Positions 1 through 10,400 of a DNA stretch of 64,000 nucleotides are shown here, one piece after another. Source of the DNA: Lotus japonicus (taxonomy: Eukaryota; Streptophyta; Magnoliopsida; Fabales; Fabaceae); assembly GCF_012489685.1 (NCBI RefSeq), contig NC_080044.1, positions 71,410,732-71,474,731 on the forward strand, read 5' to 3'. The position numbers and the translations under genes are program-made. The first letter of the stretch is position 1. The number at the start of each line of letters is the position of its first letter. The notes below the pieces were generated by a model. The model searched no databases. It saw nothing but the letters and a program-made list of their open reading frames with translations, and was not told the origin of the DNA.

Positions 1-3000
1 CCCCAATCAGCATCACAGTAGGCAATCAAAGGGAGAGGCCTGGTCATGGAACATGGTTGAAGAAGTACACCATGAGTAAGAGTGCCCTTTAGGTATCTTA
101 GAATCCTTTTGACAGCTTTCCAATGCTCCTCATGAGGTTGTGCCAGAAATTGGCACACCTTGTTGACTGCAAATGAGATTTCTGGGCGAGTAATGGTTGC
201 ATATTGAAGTGCACCAACTACACTTCTATACTCAGTAGGATCCTTTAGAACAGAACCTTCATGTTTGGAGAGTTTGACGCCACATTGCATAGGAGTGGAA
301 ATAGCTGCAGCATCAAGCATGTTGACTTTGGTGAGAAGGTCTGAAATATACTTAGTTTGATTCAGCAGCAAGCTTCCACTAGTCAAATGAGTGACTTGAA
401 CACCCAAAAAATAGTCAAGTTGACCAAGCTGTTTTAGAGCAAAAATAGAATGAAGTTGAGTTGTAAGTTGTTGAATGAGAGTCATAGAAGCCCCAGTGAT
501 GATGATATCATCCACATAAACAAGCATGTAAATGCAGCCTTGTGAGGAATAGTAGGTGAATAAGGAGGGATCACACTTGCTGGCTTGGAAACCAAACTTG
601 ATGAGAACCTCTTTCAGCCTATGAAACCAAGCTCTTGGAGCTTGTTTGAGGCCATAAAGGGCCTTTTGCAACTTGCAGACCAGATTCTTGTCCTTGTGCT
701 CAAAACCAGGAGGTTGTACCATGTACACCTCTTCTTCCAACACACCATTAAGAAAAGCATTGTTGACATCCAGCTGTTGTAGTGGCCAGCCTCTTGAAAT
801 AGCAAGTGAAAGGATAAGTCTCACTGTAATAGGCTTCACTACTGGGGAAAAGGTCTCAGAATAATCAAACCCTTGAACTTGACTATAGCCTTTAGCCACC
901 AGCCGTGCTTTGTACTTGTTGATAGAGCCATCAGGATTCTCTTTGATTCTGAAAATCCACTTACACCCCACCGCTGTTCTGTTAGTTGGTAGAGGAACAA
1001 GAGTCCATGTACCATTGTTCATAAGAGCTGTGTACTCTTCTTGCATTGCCTTATACCACTTAGCATCCTTCATAGCTTGCTTGACAGAAGTTGGTTCCAT
1101 GTGAGTAAGTAACAGAGTGGGTTGTAACCTTGGCTTGACAATTCCTGATTTGGCTCTAGTTTGCATAGGATGACTGTTAACAGCCACTGGAGGAGCTGCA
1201 ACAGCCACTGAAACAGGAGTATCAGCTGGCTGATCATGAGCAGAAGATAATGCTGGGGAAGTATCTGCAGAAACTAATGAAGAAGGAACATCTGCTGAAA
1301 CAGTAACACTTGGAGGCTGCTGCAGTTGTGGTGAATCAGCTGAACCTGGTGAGGAAAAGCCAGAACTAGCCAATGCAGGTGGTGTAGTGTGTGAAACTAT
1401 AGGGATAGTAGATAAAGGGAAAAACTCAGCTGAGGTAGAAGAAGTAGTCTCATCAGGAAAAAGACTAGGATAGGGAAAGCGATGTTCATGAAAAAGAACA
1501 TCTTTAGAGATATAAATTCTACCAGATTGATCCAAACACTTGTATCCTTTGTGATTAATTGAGTACCCTATAAACACACACTCTTTGGAATGCAAAGACA
1601 ATTTAGTAGAATTATAAGGTCTAAGAAAAGGAAAGCAAGCTGACCCAAAGACCTTTAGACTCTTAAAATCAGGATGTTGACCATACAATTTGAAGTAAGG
1701 ACTTGCACCTTGTAAAGTTGTTGTAGACATTCTATTTATGAGATAAGTGGCAGCAAGAAAAGCATGATCCCAGAAATGCAAAGGCATTGAGGCATGAGAC
1801 AACAAAGCTAAACCAGTTTCAACTATATGCCTATGTTTTCTCTCTACACTCCCATTTTGATGGTGAGTATGTGGGCAGGTAAGTCTATGAATAATTCCCA
1901 ACTTCTGAAAATGAGAGGATAAGGGTTTAAATTCCCCTCCCCCATCAGTTTGGACACTCTTAAGTTTGTGACCAAACTGCAACTCAACCATAGCTTGAAA
2001 ATTGATAAAAGTAGCACAAGTGTCTGATTTTCTCTTCAAGGGAAATATCCAAGTATATCTAGTACATGCATCAACACATGTTAGAAAATATAAAAACCCA
2101 CAAGAGGATTCCAGAGAGGCTGGTCCCCACAAATCAGCAAAGACAAGTTCAAAAGGAGTATTGTAAACTGCAGTAGAAGGAGAAGAAGGTAGTCTATGAA
2201 GTTTACTCAGACAACAAGCCTTGCAAAAGGAAAACACACTTTTATTATTTGGAACAGAAACATTACACAAAGAAAGAGTATGTTTAAGTACATCATGATG
2301 AGGATGACCTAATCTTGAATGCCACAAATCATAAAGAGAAATGCTACTACCACTATTACAATGTGCTGAACCAGAAACAGTAGATGAAACAGGAACAGAA
2401 TGCACTGAGTTATTGCACTGAGTTATACTAGAAACAACAGGAGAAACAGAAGCAGAATGCAAACTAATAGCAGAAGTTGCTTTATTTGCTGCAGACTTGG
2501 AAGCTAAGCAAGCCTGTGAAGACCTTGACAAAGACTGAGAATGTAAAGAGGACAGAGAAGAAACATTGACAGCAGGTTGTGAGCTAGCTTTGGTGAGTGG
2601 TCCATCAAAGTAGTATAGACCATCATCTCCAACAGCACCAGTGAGAAGAAGCTCATAAGTGTCCTGATGACGAACACAACAATGATTGGCATGAAAAGTG
2701 AAGAAAACATTATTATCACGAGCAAAACGACTAACACTAACAAGATTTTTAGTTATAGAAGGCACAAGAAGAAGCTTTTTAAGAATTAAACTAGCTGTAG
2801 GATTAAAAGAAGAAGGAAGAGTGGCTGAACCTATAGACTGGATTGACAGTCCTTGACCATTTCCCACCAGAAGCTGATCCTGTGTTGGTGATGGAATATG
2901 ATCCACAAAAATGCCTGGATTGTTAGTCACATGGTGAGTGGCTCCAGAGTCAGGGCACCAAGCTATCTGTGATGAATTCTGTGTAGGAACAGTAGCTAAC

Positions 3001-4385
3001 ATGGCCTGAGGAAGCATTCCAGTAGAGACTTGTTGCTGTGGTGGCCTAGGAAATTGAGGTGATGGAGCAGAAGGTGCTGAGAACTGACCCTGAGGAGTCC
3101 AAGGACGAGCAAATTGCATTCCAGCAGCTTGTGGATAAGGCATTTGTGGAATACACCAAGGAGGCCATTGAGGCATGCCAGAAGGTTGAATAGCACCTGA
3201 ACCATACTGAGGAAACACTGAATTACACGAAGCATAAGGAGAAAACCCAAAATTGGCCATAGAGGGAAAACCCCCAAATTGCATTGAAGGAAACCCTAAA
3301 TTGACACCAGGAGCAGGGTAATTCTGACCAAAATTTCCAGATTGACCAGAATTGGTACTGGAATTAGCATGAGGACTAACTCCTGAGGGACGCGACCAAC
3401 AAGAAGCTGCATCATGGCCCCATTTGTTGCAGTAAGTGCACTGGACATTGCGTCCTCTTCCGCGCCCGCGTCCTCTGCCATAGTTTCCAGAATTGCGATT
3501 TTGATCATCGCGATTCCCATAACCAGAGTCAACAGCAGCATCGACTGGCTGGAAAGGAGCGACAGCTGTCGCTGGAGGTTGCGTCGCTGGTGGCGGCGGC
3601 GCCGGAGCAGGCTGAGTCCACAAAGCTTGTGGCGGCGGCGCCGGTGTTGTAGAAGACGCAGACGGCGCTGTCGCTTGCGTCAGAAACACCGAAGGAGTGG
3701 TTTCTGCGAGTTGCTTCTTCCGCATCCTGTCAAACCGCGCTTCATGAGAGATCACCATGGCTTCCACTTCAGAGATTGTGTAATAGGTGGTTTGATTGTA
3801 GATAACAGTCATCAAAGCACTGTATTCTTCTGAGAGACCATCGAAAATCGCTTCTAGATGATCACGAAAGGTGACAGGTTCTCCAATTGAAGCAAGAGTA
3901 TTCACAATTGTCTTGATTCTTTGCAGAAACTCAGAAGCAGTTTTTGTACCTTTTGTGATGTTCTTCAGTTCATTCCTCAACTGTGTTGACTGAGCACGTG
4001 ATTTTGCATTGAAGAATGAGTGAATTTCTTCCCAAATCTGCCAGGAGTGCACACACTGAATCACATTTGGAAGAATTGAAGGTGAAAGAGTAAAGAGAAG
4101 CCATGTGAAGAGGAGTGAATCTTGTTGCTCCCAATCTGAGAATGCAGGATTCACATTCTCTGTGATCCTATCTGCATCAGTCAAGAACTTCTCAGGAATC
4201 AGAGGTGGATCTTGCACAAATTTCTGAAGCTTGTGTGATCTGATGACCCCTTCCACTTGTTGTTTCCATGAATAGAAATTGGAGTCATCGAGCTTGATGC
4301 TCAATTTGTGAGAAAACGCTTGAGAGAGAGTGTTTGTAGAAGAAGAAGAAGAAGGTAAGGAAGGAGATGAAGCATCCATAGCCAT
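1..4385 (-). CDS. copia A gag-pol polyprotein (partial, open to the edge)
   Basis: The frame starts at ATG 4385-4383 (MAMDASSPSLPSSSSS) and I found no stop down to base 3, about 1461 codons; the region was read through and several stretches were checked codon by codon. In order: gag (UBN2-like, W-K-Q-Q-V-E-G), CCHC knuckle (C-x2-C-x4-H-x4-C, about 3415-3460), protease DSGATHHVT (about 2935-2960), GAG-pre-integrase HSRLGHPHH, integrase with QTDGGGEF and NGSVERKH, the RT motif YVDDIIITG (about 495-525), and RNase H, cut at CDADW. The C-terminal RNase H and 3' LTR are missing only because the window ends. An undamaged frame of this length argues for a recently active element. Small frames in other phases here are shadows. 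Confidence 0.9.
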   Translation of the reverse strand, partial: MAMDASSPSLPSSSSSTNTLSQAFSHKLSIKLDDSNFYSWKQQVEGVIRSHKLQKFVQDPPLIPEKFLTDADRITENVNPAFSDWEQQDSLLFTWLLFTLSPSILPNVIQCVHSWQIWEEIHSFFNAKSRAQSTQLRNELKNITKGTKTASEFLQRIKTIVNTLASIGEPVTFRDHLEAIFDGLSEEYSALMTVIYNQTTYYTISEVEAMVISHEARFDRMRKKQLAETTPSVFLTQATAPSASSTTPAPPPQALWTQPAPAPPPPATQPPATAVAPFQPVDAAVDSGYGNRDDQNRNSGNYGRGRGRGRGRNVQCTYCNKWGHDAASCWSRPSGVSPHANSSTNSGQSGNFGQNYPAPGVNLGFPSMQFGGFPSMANFGFSPYASCNSVFPQYGSGAIQPSGMPQWPPWCIPQMPYPQAAGMQFARPWTPQGQFSAPSAPSPQFPRPPQQQVSTGMLPQAMLATVPTQNSSQIAWCPDSGATHHVTNNPGIFVDHIPSPTQDQLLVGNGQGLSIQSIGSATLPSSFNPTASLILKKLLLVPSITKNLVSVSRFARDNNVFFTFHANHCCVRHQDTYELLLTGAVGDDGLYYFDGPLTKASSQPAVNVSSLSSLHSQSLSRSSQACLASKSAANKATSAISLHSASVSPVVSSITQCNNSVHSVPVSSTVSGSAHCNSGSSISLYDLWHSRLGHPHHDVLKHTLSLCNVSVPNNKSVFSFCKACCLSKLHRLPSSPSTAVYNTPFELVFADLWGPASLESSCGFLYFLTCVDACTRYTWIFPLKRKSDTCATFINFQAMVELQFGHKLKSVQTDGGGEFKPLSSHFQKLGIIHRLTCPHTHHQNGSVERKHRHIVETGLALLSHASMPLHFWDHAFLAATYLINRMSTTTLQGASPYFKLYGQHPDFKSLKVFGSACFPFLRPYNSTKLSLHSKECVFIGYSINHKGYKCLDQSGRIYISKDVLFHEHRFPYPSLFPDETTSSTSAEFFPLSTIPIVSHTTPPALASSGFSSPGSADSPQLQQPPSVTVSADVPSSLVSADTSPALSSAHDQPADTPVSVAVAAPPVAVNSHPMQTRAKSGIVKPRLQPTLLLTHMEPTSVKQAMKDAKWYKAMQEEYTALMNNGTWTLVPLPTNRTAVGCKWIFRIKENPDGSINKYKARLVAKGYSQVQGFDYSETFSPVVKPITVRLILSLAISRGWPLQQLDVNNAFLNGVLEEEVYMVQPPGFEHKDKNLVCKLQKALYGLKQAPRAWFHRLKEVLIKFGFQASKCDPSLFTYYSSQGCIYMLVYVDDIIITGASMTLIQQLTTQLHSIFALKQLGQLDYFLGVQVTHLTSGSLLLNQTKYISDLLTKVNMLDAAAISTPMQCGVKLSKHEGSVLKDPTEYRSVVGALQYATITRPEISFAVNKVCQFLAQPHEEHWKAVKRILRYLKGTLTHGVLLQPCSMTRPLPLIAYCDADW

Positions 4386-4407
4386 GGATCTTAGGCTCTT
4401 GATACCA

Positions 4408-4710
4408 TAATAGGAAAACCAGAGAAAGAGAAAAAGATTTGCATATGAAATATTCACTATGAATTGTTAACCGATACAATGAGGATTGAATCCTTATATA
4501 GGATTGAAGAAGCTTGCTCTACAAGCTAAACTAACAGCTAAGCTAACTCTAACTGAATGGTAACAACCTCTAACAGAATTGACAGCTGTTCCTCTAACAG
4601 AATTGACAGCTGTTCAAAACAGAATTAACAACTGTGTCCAGCTGGCATTCCAGCTGGCACACACACACTAAGCATAACCAATATTTTCATATCACCTATA
4701 TACTCTAATA
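4408..4710 (-). repeat. 5' LTR of copia A (303 bp, TA...TA termini)
   Basis: In element orientation the LTR starts TATTAGAG and ends CCTATTA, immediately before TGGTATCAAGAG. It lacks TG/CA ends. The boundaries are confirmed by a solo copy (61833-62135) flanked by a 5-bp TSD; the two copies appear identical over 303 bp when read side by side. U3 contains a 24-bp direct repeat (starting at 4568 and 4592) with GACAGCTGTT. Downstream is an AGCTTG/CAAGCT inverted repeat followed by a TATATAAG TATA box. Confidence 0.93.
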
Positions 4711-6975
4711 AATACCACCCCCTTGAAACACAACCTTGTCCTCAAGGTTGAAAGCGGGAAATTGGTTCAAAAATGTTTGCTCATCTTCCCTAGTTGCTTC
4801 GTCCGCAGGTTTCCCCGGCCACTGGATCAGAAATTGCTTCACTGTTTCGTCGAGTTGCAATATATCTTGGGTGGCTAGTACCAATGCAGGTTCCACTGAC
4901 TCCACGAACTTGCCATTCATTCCCTGTGGTAATCCTTGCTCCATAGAATAGTCCCCAACCGCTTTTTTGAGTAGTGAAACGTGAAAAGTGGGATAAACCC
5001 ATTCCCCAATCGCAATTTGCTTGTCCCCCCTCTTCTTGTCAGCTTGGGATTTCATTCTCCCTTGGGCGCGGGCTAAGTGGTGCTTGAGTTGGCGTAGAGC
5101 TTCACCGTGAGTTACCAGTTCTAGTGCCACTGCTTTTACGTTTGTTTCACCAGATGTGAATCGAAGGATAATAGGAGGGTCACGTCCATATACTGTGGCA
5201 AAGATATAATCAAAACTTGACAGTAAGGTGGCTAATTGTTGTGCCTGGACTTTGGTTAGGTGAGATTCTCCCTGCTTGTCATCTGCAGGCTCCAGGGTAA
5301 GCAAAGAAGAAGCCTGGTAACACCCCCCAAATTCCCACTTGTTACTGCCAAAGAAACTCTGTAGAGCCTTTCCTTCTTCCCGAGCATAGTCCTGACCTTG
5401 TAGATAGACCCACTTTCCCTCGTGTTGGAATTTCATAGTCCTTTTCCCCCAATGAACCTTCATTTCCCCAAGCGTAGCGAGCCATGCCACTCCCAAGACC
5501 AAGTCGGTGTCATCTAAGTCTAACAGCAGGGCATCCACTGTTGTCTTGTAATCTCTGATTCCTACCTCCATTTGTTCACACTTTCCTCGAGCAATGGCTT
5601 TATACCCATCTCCCAATCGGATTCGCATCATCGGTGTTGTCTGAACAACCCATCCCATGGCTTCCACCACGCGGCGGGATATGAAGTTATGCGTCGCGCC
5701 ACTGTCCACCAAAATGAGCATTTGTACACCACCGATTGCCCCCTGTAGCTTCATGGTTCGAGTCTGGGTTGGCTCCGCTTCCAGGCTCATGATGCTGCAC
5801 TCACCATCCACCACCGCTCCCGTCGTGTCTGCTTCTTGCTCAGGCTTGTCGTTCACCTCTTCCGATTCATCGACTAACATTATACGAAGTTGCTTATCAG
5901 GGCACTGATGAAGAGGATGATACTTTCCTCCGCATTTGAAACACAACCCCTTCTGCCTTCGATCCAGAAGCTCTTGGTAAGGCAGGTGACGTATCCCTCG
6001 ATCGCGCGGAGGTGTGCGAGGGTTGATGTTGTCCTCACGTCGATCGACCTTATCGTCTTTGCTCTTGACCATTACCCATCCCTGATTGGGTTTCTGACCC
6101 GGTGGGCCAGACCCAAGTGACGCATGTTGGGCCGCTCTGGTAAAAGAACCCGATCCGAATCCAGAAAGTGAGGCTCCTTCCTTCGACCCGGTGCGCGAGT
6201 GACCTGGGTCGTGGAGCTCCGTCTCTACTGCTCTTGCCAAAGGTATCAATCGAGAACGTGGCAGAGGCACCAACGTACGCATACTCCGGACGCGTGCTCG
6301 AATATCCTCTCGGAGACCATGAATGAAGTATCCGAAGAATTGCTCATCAGGTAGATTTGGAGTTTGAGACAACAAACGCTCAAATTCCAGAACGTATTCA
6401 TCGATTGTTCCCTTCTGTTGGAGATCTGAGAGTTGCTCAAACACATCCCCTTTGCTTGCAGAGCCATAGCGCTTCAGCAGCTCATTGGTGAGCTTTTCCC
6501 AGGTTAAACCAGGGTCCAAATGCAACAGAGAGTTGAAATAATGGATCGTCGATCCCTCCATGCACAAATGCGCCAAATTCACCTTGACTTCTGGGCTTGT
6601 ACCCATGATGTGGAAATACACCTCTGCGCGCGCAATCCACCCAGCGGGGTCGTCGCCGTTGAACAATGGTAGCTCCACCTTCTTTGCAGATTTCCGGAAT
6701 TCGTCCAGAAGACCTCCATCGAGCTTGGTCCATCCAGACACACCAGATGATCCGCCGACGTCTTTCCCAGATCTGATTGGGGTGTCGTTGTTACGAATGC
6801 TCCCTGAGTCCTCCTTCTCAGGAGTTTGCTTGGACAGGTTCTGGGTGAAGAGCGCAAGCAATTGTGCTTGATTGTTCTCTGCTTGCTCCTTCATCGTGAT
6901 CAGGGTGGTTCGAAGGCTGGCAACTTCGTTTTCCAGAGCTGTTACTTTCGCTTCCATCTTCTTCGCCGGTGGCAT
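4705..6975 (-). CDS. Gypsy gag-protease protein with fused integrase/chromodomain tail
   Basis: 756 residues. Residues 1-50 are a probable coiled coil; 110-230 are the retrotransposon gag domain; 345-358 form a CCHC knuckle (C-x2-C-x4-H-x4-C); 421-433 carry the aspartic protease motif LVDSGATHNFIS. After a retropepsin-like segment ending near SSFDYIFA (594) the sequence jumps to TVYGRDPP, an integrase C-terminal motif. Near 660 it jumps again, to PTFHVSLLKK and a chromodomain-like end (LIQWPGKPADEAT, EDKVVFQGG). Autonomous relatives are about 1500 residues, so roughly half is missing, yet the frame is kept across both joints. The last codons run into the copia A LTR, so the native end is not exactly preserved. 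It could be a chance in-frame deletion or a maintained gag-only derivative. Confidence 0.85.
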   Translation of the reverse strand: MPPAKKMEAKVTALENEVASLRTTLITMKEQAENNQAQLLALFTQNLSKQTPEKEDSGSIRNNDTPIRSGKDVGGSSGVSGWTKLDGGLLDEFRKSAKKVELPLFNGDDPAGWIARAEVYFHIMGTSPEVKVNLAHLCMEGSTIHYFNSLLHLDPGLTWEKLTNELLKRYGSASKGDVFEQLSDLQQKGTIDEYVLEFERLLSQTPNLPDEQFFGYFIHGLREDIRARVRSMRTLVPLPRSRLIPLARAVETELHDPGHSRTGSKEGASLSGFGSGSFTRAAQHASLGSGPPGQKPNQGWVMVKSKDDKVDRREDNINPRTPPRDRGIRHLPYQELLDRRQKGLCFKCGGKYHPLHQCPDKQLRIMLVDESEEVNDKPEQEADTTGAVVDGECSIMSLEAEPTQTRTMKLQGAIGGVQMLILVDSGATHNFISRRVVEAMGWVVQTTPMMRIRLGDGYKAIARGKCEQMEVGIRDYKTTVDALLLDLDDTDLVLGVAWLATLGEMKVHWGKRTMKFQHEGKWVYLQGQDYAREEGKALQSFFGSNKWEFGGCYQASSLLTLEPADDKQGESHLTKVQAQQLATLLSSFDYIFATVYGRDPPIILRFTSGETNVKAVALELVTHGEALRQLKHHLARAQGRMKSQADKKRGDKQIAIGEWVYPTFHVSLLKKAVGDYSMEQGLPQGMNGKFVESVEPALVLATQDILQLDETVKQFLIQWPGKPADEATREDEQTFLNQFPAFNLEDKVVFQGGGIY

Positions 6976-7429
6976 TCGAGGTCAGGCACAACGATGAATA
7001 ACACTGGTTTCTGTCTCGTGAGTATCCGGTAGGTCGGACCAATTTGATGGGAACCAAAGAAACAGTAAAGAGGAAATGAAAAGAAAACTGGGAATCGTTT
7101 GATTGAATTAATGGAAAAGGACAATTACAGTAGTATCACTACTACTCCAGAGCTAAGCTCCTATAGAGAAGGCATTTCTCTATTCACTCTTACAATCACA
7201 ATATTCTTAGATACCTCTCCCCTACTAACAGAATCCCCTTTATACACCAATTCCCCTAATTCCCGTAACTAACTCTTCCTAGCACCCTTTCTCACACTGC
7301 CAGCTCACTCTTCTTCTGGATGCTTCCTTCCTTCCCCCTCCTCACATACACGTGCCATACCTTGGGTCTTGGATTAATTGTCTCAGGATTAATTGTCTCA
7401 GCCCATTCTCTATTTAGGGGCCTATCACA
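4711..7429 (-). mobile_element. Ty3/gypsy-derived non-autonomous element (gag-protease only)
   Basis: From right to left: a 5' LTR-like region (about 7045-7429), a TGG-starting primer-binding-site candidate (about 7041-7028), a 756-codon frame encoding gag and protease, and a GGGGGT purine tract near 4713-4725 where the 3' LTR should begin. The 3' LTR is displaced beyond the window by copia A. RT, RNase H and most of the integrase are absent, yet gag, protease and a chromodomain-like tail are in one frame. This layout resembles TR-GAG or LARD-like derivatives of Tekay/chromovirus-type elements (family knowledge). It lies in the last visible intron of GALT1, in the same orientation as that gene. 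Confidence 0.8.
7045..7429 (-). repeat. 5' LTR of the gypsy derivative (boundaries approximate)
   Basis: In element orientation the region starts TGATAGGCCCC (or TGTGATAGG) near 7427-7429 and ends near CCCATCA at 7045, followed by TGGTCCGACC, a primer-binding-site candidate because it begins with the complement of tRNA CCA. No second LTR is visible to confirm the ends, so the limits are inferred. No protein-coding signal is seen. Confidence 0.6.
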
Positions 7430-7458
7430 TCCCATTATGGTAAAGAAGAAATTCTTAC

Positions 7459-10400
7459 CTTGAGTTTTCTTTCGTGGTGGCCACGGACAATGAACTTTGC
7501 TATGTCCCGAGAGATGACATAGCCAGGACCATGTGCCCATGGTGGGTACATATCATGTGGCCATTCCTAAAATAATAATATTAGTAACAAAATAAAATTG
7601 AGGAGGAAAATTGCTCATGTAATTTATTAATAACATTATAGAGAGATGAATACCTTCTCACTGATGTACCACTTGCTGTCTTTATCCCTCTGAGGAGATG
7701 ACTTAGAAGATATGAGACCGTACAAGAGGCCTTCGGATGGCTTACCTTTGAGGCTGGAAAGAACTTCATCAACCCTTACAAAAGCATCATCATCTGTTTT
7801 CATGATGTATTTAGAAGGGATGATTTTTGTCTGCAATTTTAAATAATAAAAAATTTATAGCTCTTAAAAGGTAAAGGCCAAAGCACTACTACAAACTTTC
7901 CATGTAATGTTAATTAAGATAATGATTAGAGGAATAACTAACTCTGAAATAGCTCCCAAATTAGAGCTTTAATTGACAGTTTATGGATAAATATATTTAA
8001 GATATTTTGTAACAAAAACCATAAAAGTGCCAACATTTTCCCTTTCTCTTAATTAAAATTATCTGGAACTAAAAGTGAACTGGCATTTTACAAGTATCGA
8101 ATCATAATAAGGAATACACAACAATACCAATATAGAACCACAATGCATACAGATCAAGATTTTAAAATTAATTTCATCTTTTGGTACAGTTTTTTCTTTC
8201 TTAAAAATGGTGTATTGTATACAATTATTGGTTACTGTAAAAGACTAATAGAGTACCATTCCTTCTTAGGCTGTAAGCAGTTGACTCAGAATAATTTGAC
8301 TAGCCAATAAACAACAGTAATTCCAGTATGTTCTTTGCTAAGCGTCTAAATCAACTTACCCCCATAATGCAAATTGCAATTGTCTTCAAAGAAATCAAAC
8401 TATAATAATCCACAAAAGGCATTAACTGAATATCCCCGTATGCTTGAGCTTCACTCCATAACTCAAAGTTAACTATATCTTTCTTGTGCTGCAATCAGAT
8501 GATATTAAATGTCACTCAACAGTTTTTTTTTAACAACAGAGGAAAAAAAAATTATGCTACAATGCAGAATGCTTGGTTGAGTCCACACTGCAGCATATGG
8601 CGGGTGTGGGTTAGACCATTAGTCTATGAAAGCTTTGATTTCAGTATTCATTGGTCACCATTTTCTTGTGCTAAAATAGTTATATGATTCATTTTAATAA
8701 TGAATCTAACTTCAGCTTTCAAATATTACAGTGAACATCACAAGTCACAACCCTTCATATAGTCAGTCTCCATAATGTAAATTCATGAGTATATTTCTTA
8801 ATATTGAGATGCCACTAGCACTCCTCTTTAAGCTAACTACCTTAGAGGTAGAAGAACAATTAAAGAAAAAGGATCCCAAAGTTATAAGAGACTAAAAAAT
8901 TACGCCTCACCAATTTCATTTATAAACCAGCCAACTTCATATATATTTCTTTTAACAAAAGAGGTAAGCAAAGATAACTAGAAAGTAGGTCAAGATCTAA
9001 AACAATATTATTCTTCTTGGAAAAAATTGTGTATAAACTTGAATAAATTATTCTAATGTATAGATACACATGACAAAGCATTATAACATCATATAATCCA
9101 TGTAATAAAAGGCTTGGCTATTGCTGTATAGATTCAAATTAGAAAGTCTGAAATCCATCACTTACAAGTCCAATGAAAAATCGGACAGCAACTTCCCCAG
9201 AACGTACAGCCTCATATTGCATCCAAGACCTCCTCAGGGCCATTCGACGCTCAAAGTTATTTCCAGTAGAGAATACTCCTATCAGCAAAACAAGTTTTTT
9301 TCTGGGAATAGAAGGAGCCTTCAGTTTCTCAACATCAACAACTAAATCATTATCTTCAGTAACAGGTAAATCTTTAGCCAGGACTGATAAGAGACTTAAA
9401 CTGCCTGCTACTTTAGCGGTGCTGACTAACCATGGGTCAAACTTCTGCATCCACAAAGACCATACAAGGTTGGAATGACCATTTCCAGTTAAAAAAAAGC
9501 AGTATTTGTCTTCCCATACCTTACCTCCCTATAAGCAAAAGATGTTTCATGCCTTCCATTCACAGTCATGTGAAATCCCTCTGAACCAACCCATAATGTG
9601 GCAGTGAAAGGATTACCCTCAGCAAAGGGGAAATTAGCAGTTCTGTGTGCACTTTCTGAGGAGTTATTAGAAGGTATATCACTAGTAGGTTGACCCACAT
9701 TTTCGTTGTTACTCCCGACAACTTGTACGTTGCAGAGAACAAGTCCATCAACTACAACATACAGTCAGACAACTTAGAATTTACTGCAAACTTCCCTGCA
9801 CTTAAGAATAAAGAAACATAATAACACAAAATGAAAGAGATTATTGACTATTGTATGATTGGAGTCTTACAACATTTTCTGCGAAAGAATAAGGTGAGGC
9901 ATTGTCACTAAAGCCTATTAGGGAAAATAGTGTTTAAGCAAGACATTATCTGAGTTGAATTATAAAATTCTATAATTATATATCCTCTTCAAAACAAAGA
10001 AGACATTCCACTTTTAAAAGAGTTTTTGTCCACTATATTTTCTGCTGTTGAAGATATTGTTCTTTCATTATATATATTGATTTCATTCGCTGGCAATATA
10101 GATTATGAAGCTACTTTAATTGTTGTATTTCCCTAAATTAAGGTATTCAGTTTTGTATCATTGTAAATATAAATTCAAAATGCCCAGAGTTAATCTCTCA
10201 AGCGAATCAGCAAAATTTCTCTGTTTTTCAAGAAGAGCAACAAGCATAACGTTGATGCCAAATCGAGTGTAGAGGACTAGAGGTAGAATTCCGAGCTCTG
10301 GACCTCATTACATGTTAAGACATTACTAAATATACCTTTTTGGATGTTAGCAGAACCTCGAGCTGGGCACCTTTCCTCTTTTCCCCACCCAAAATCACTA

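Larger units (their letters stand above)
1..4710 (-). mobile_element. Ty1/copia element A, 3' part cut by the window edge
   Basis: An LTR retrotransposon read right to left: 5' LTR (4408-4710), primer-binding site, then one long gag-pol frame running off the left edge inside RNase H. The primer-binding site (4394-4407) starts TGGTATCAAGAG, the initiator tRNA-Met type, and abuts the LTR directly. Domain order gag, protease, integrase, RT, RNase H is that of Ty1/copia. The element sits at the 3' end of the gypsy remnant at 4711-7429, just past its purine tract, so it is the younger insertion. The candidate TSD on the visible side is AATAC (4711-4715); its partner lies outside the window. Confidence 0.95.

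Noticed and set aside
3414..3833. 139-codon plus-strand frame rich in arginine
   Set aside because: It is the reverse-complement shadow of the gag spacer of copia A, whose minus frame carries the CCHC knuckle and a proper start.
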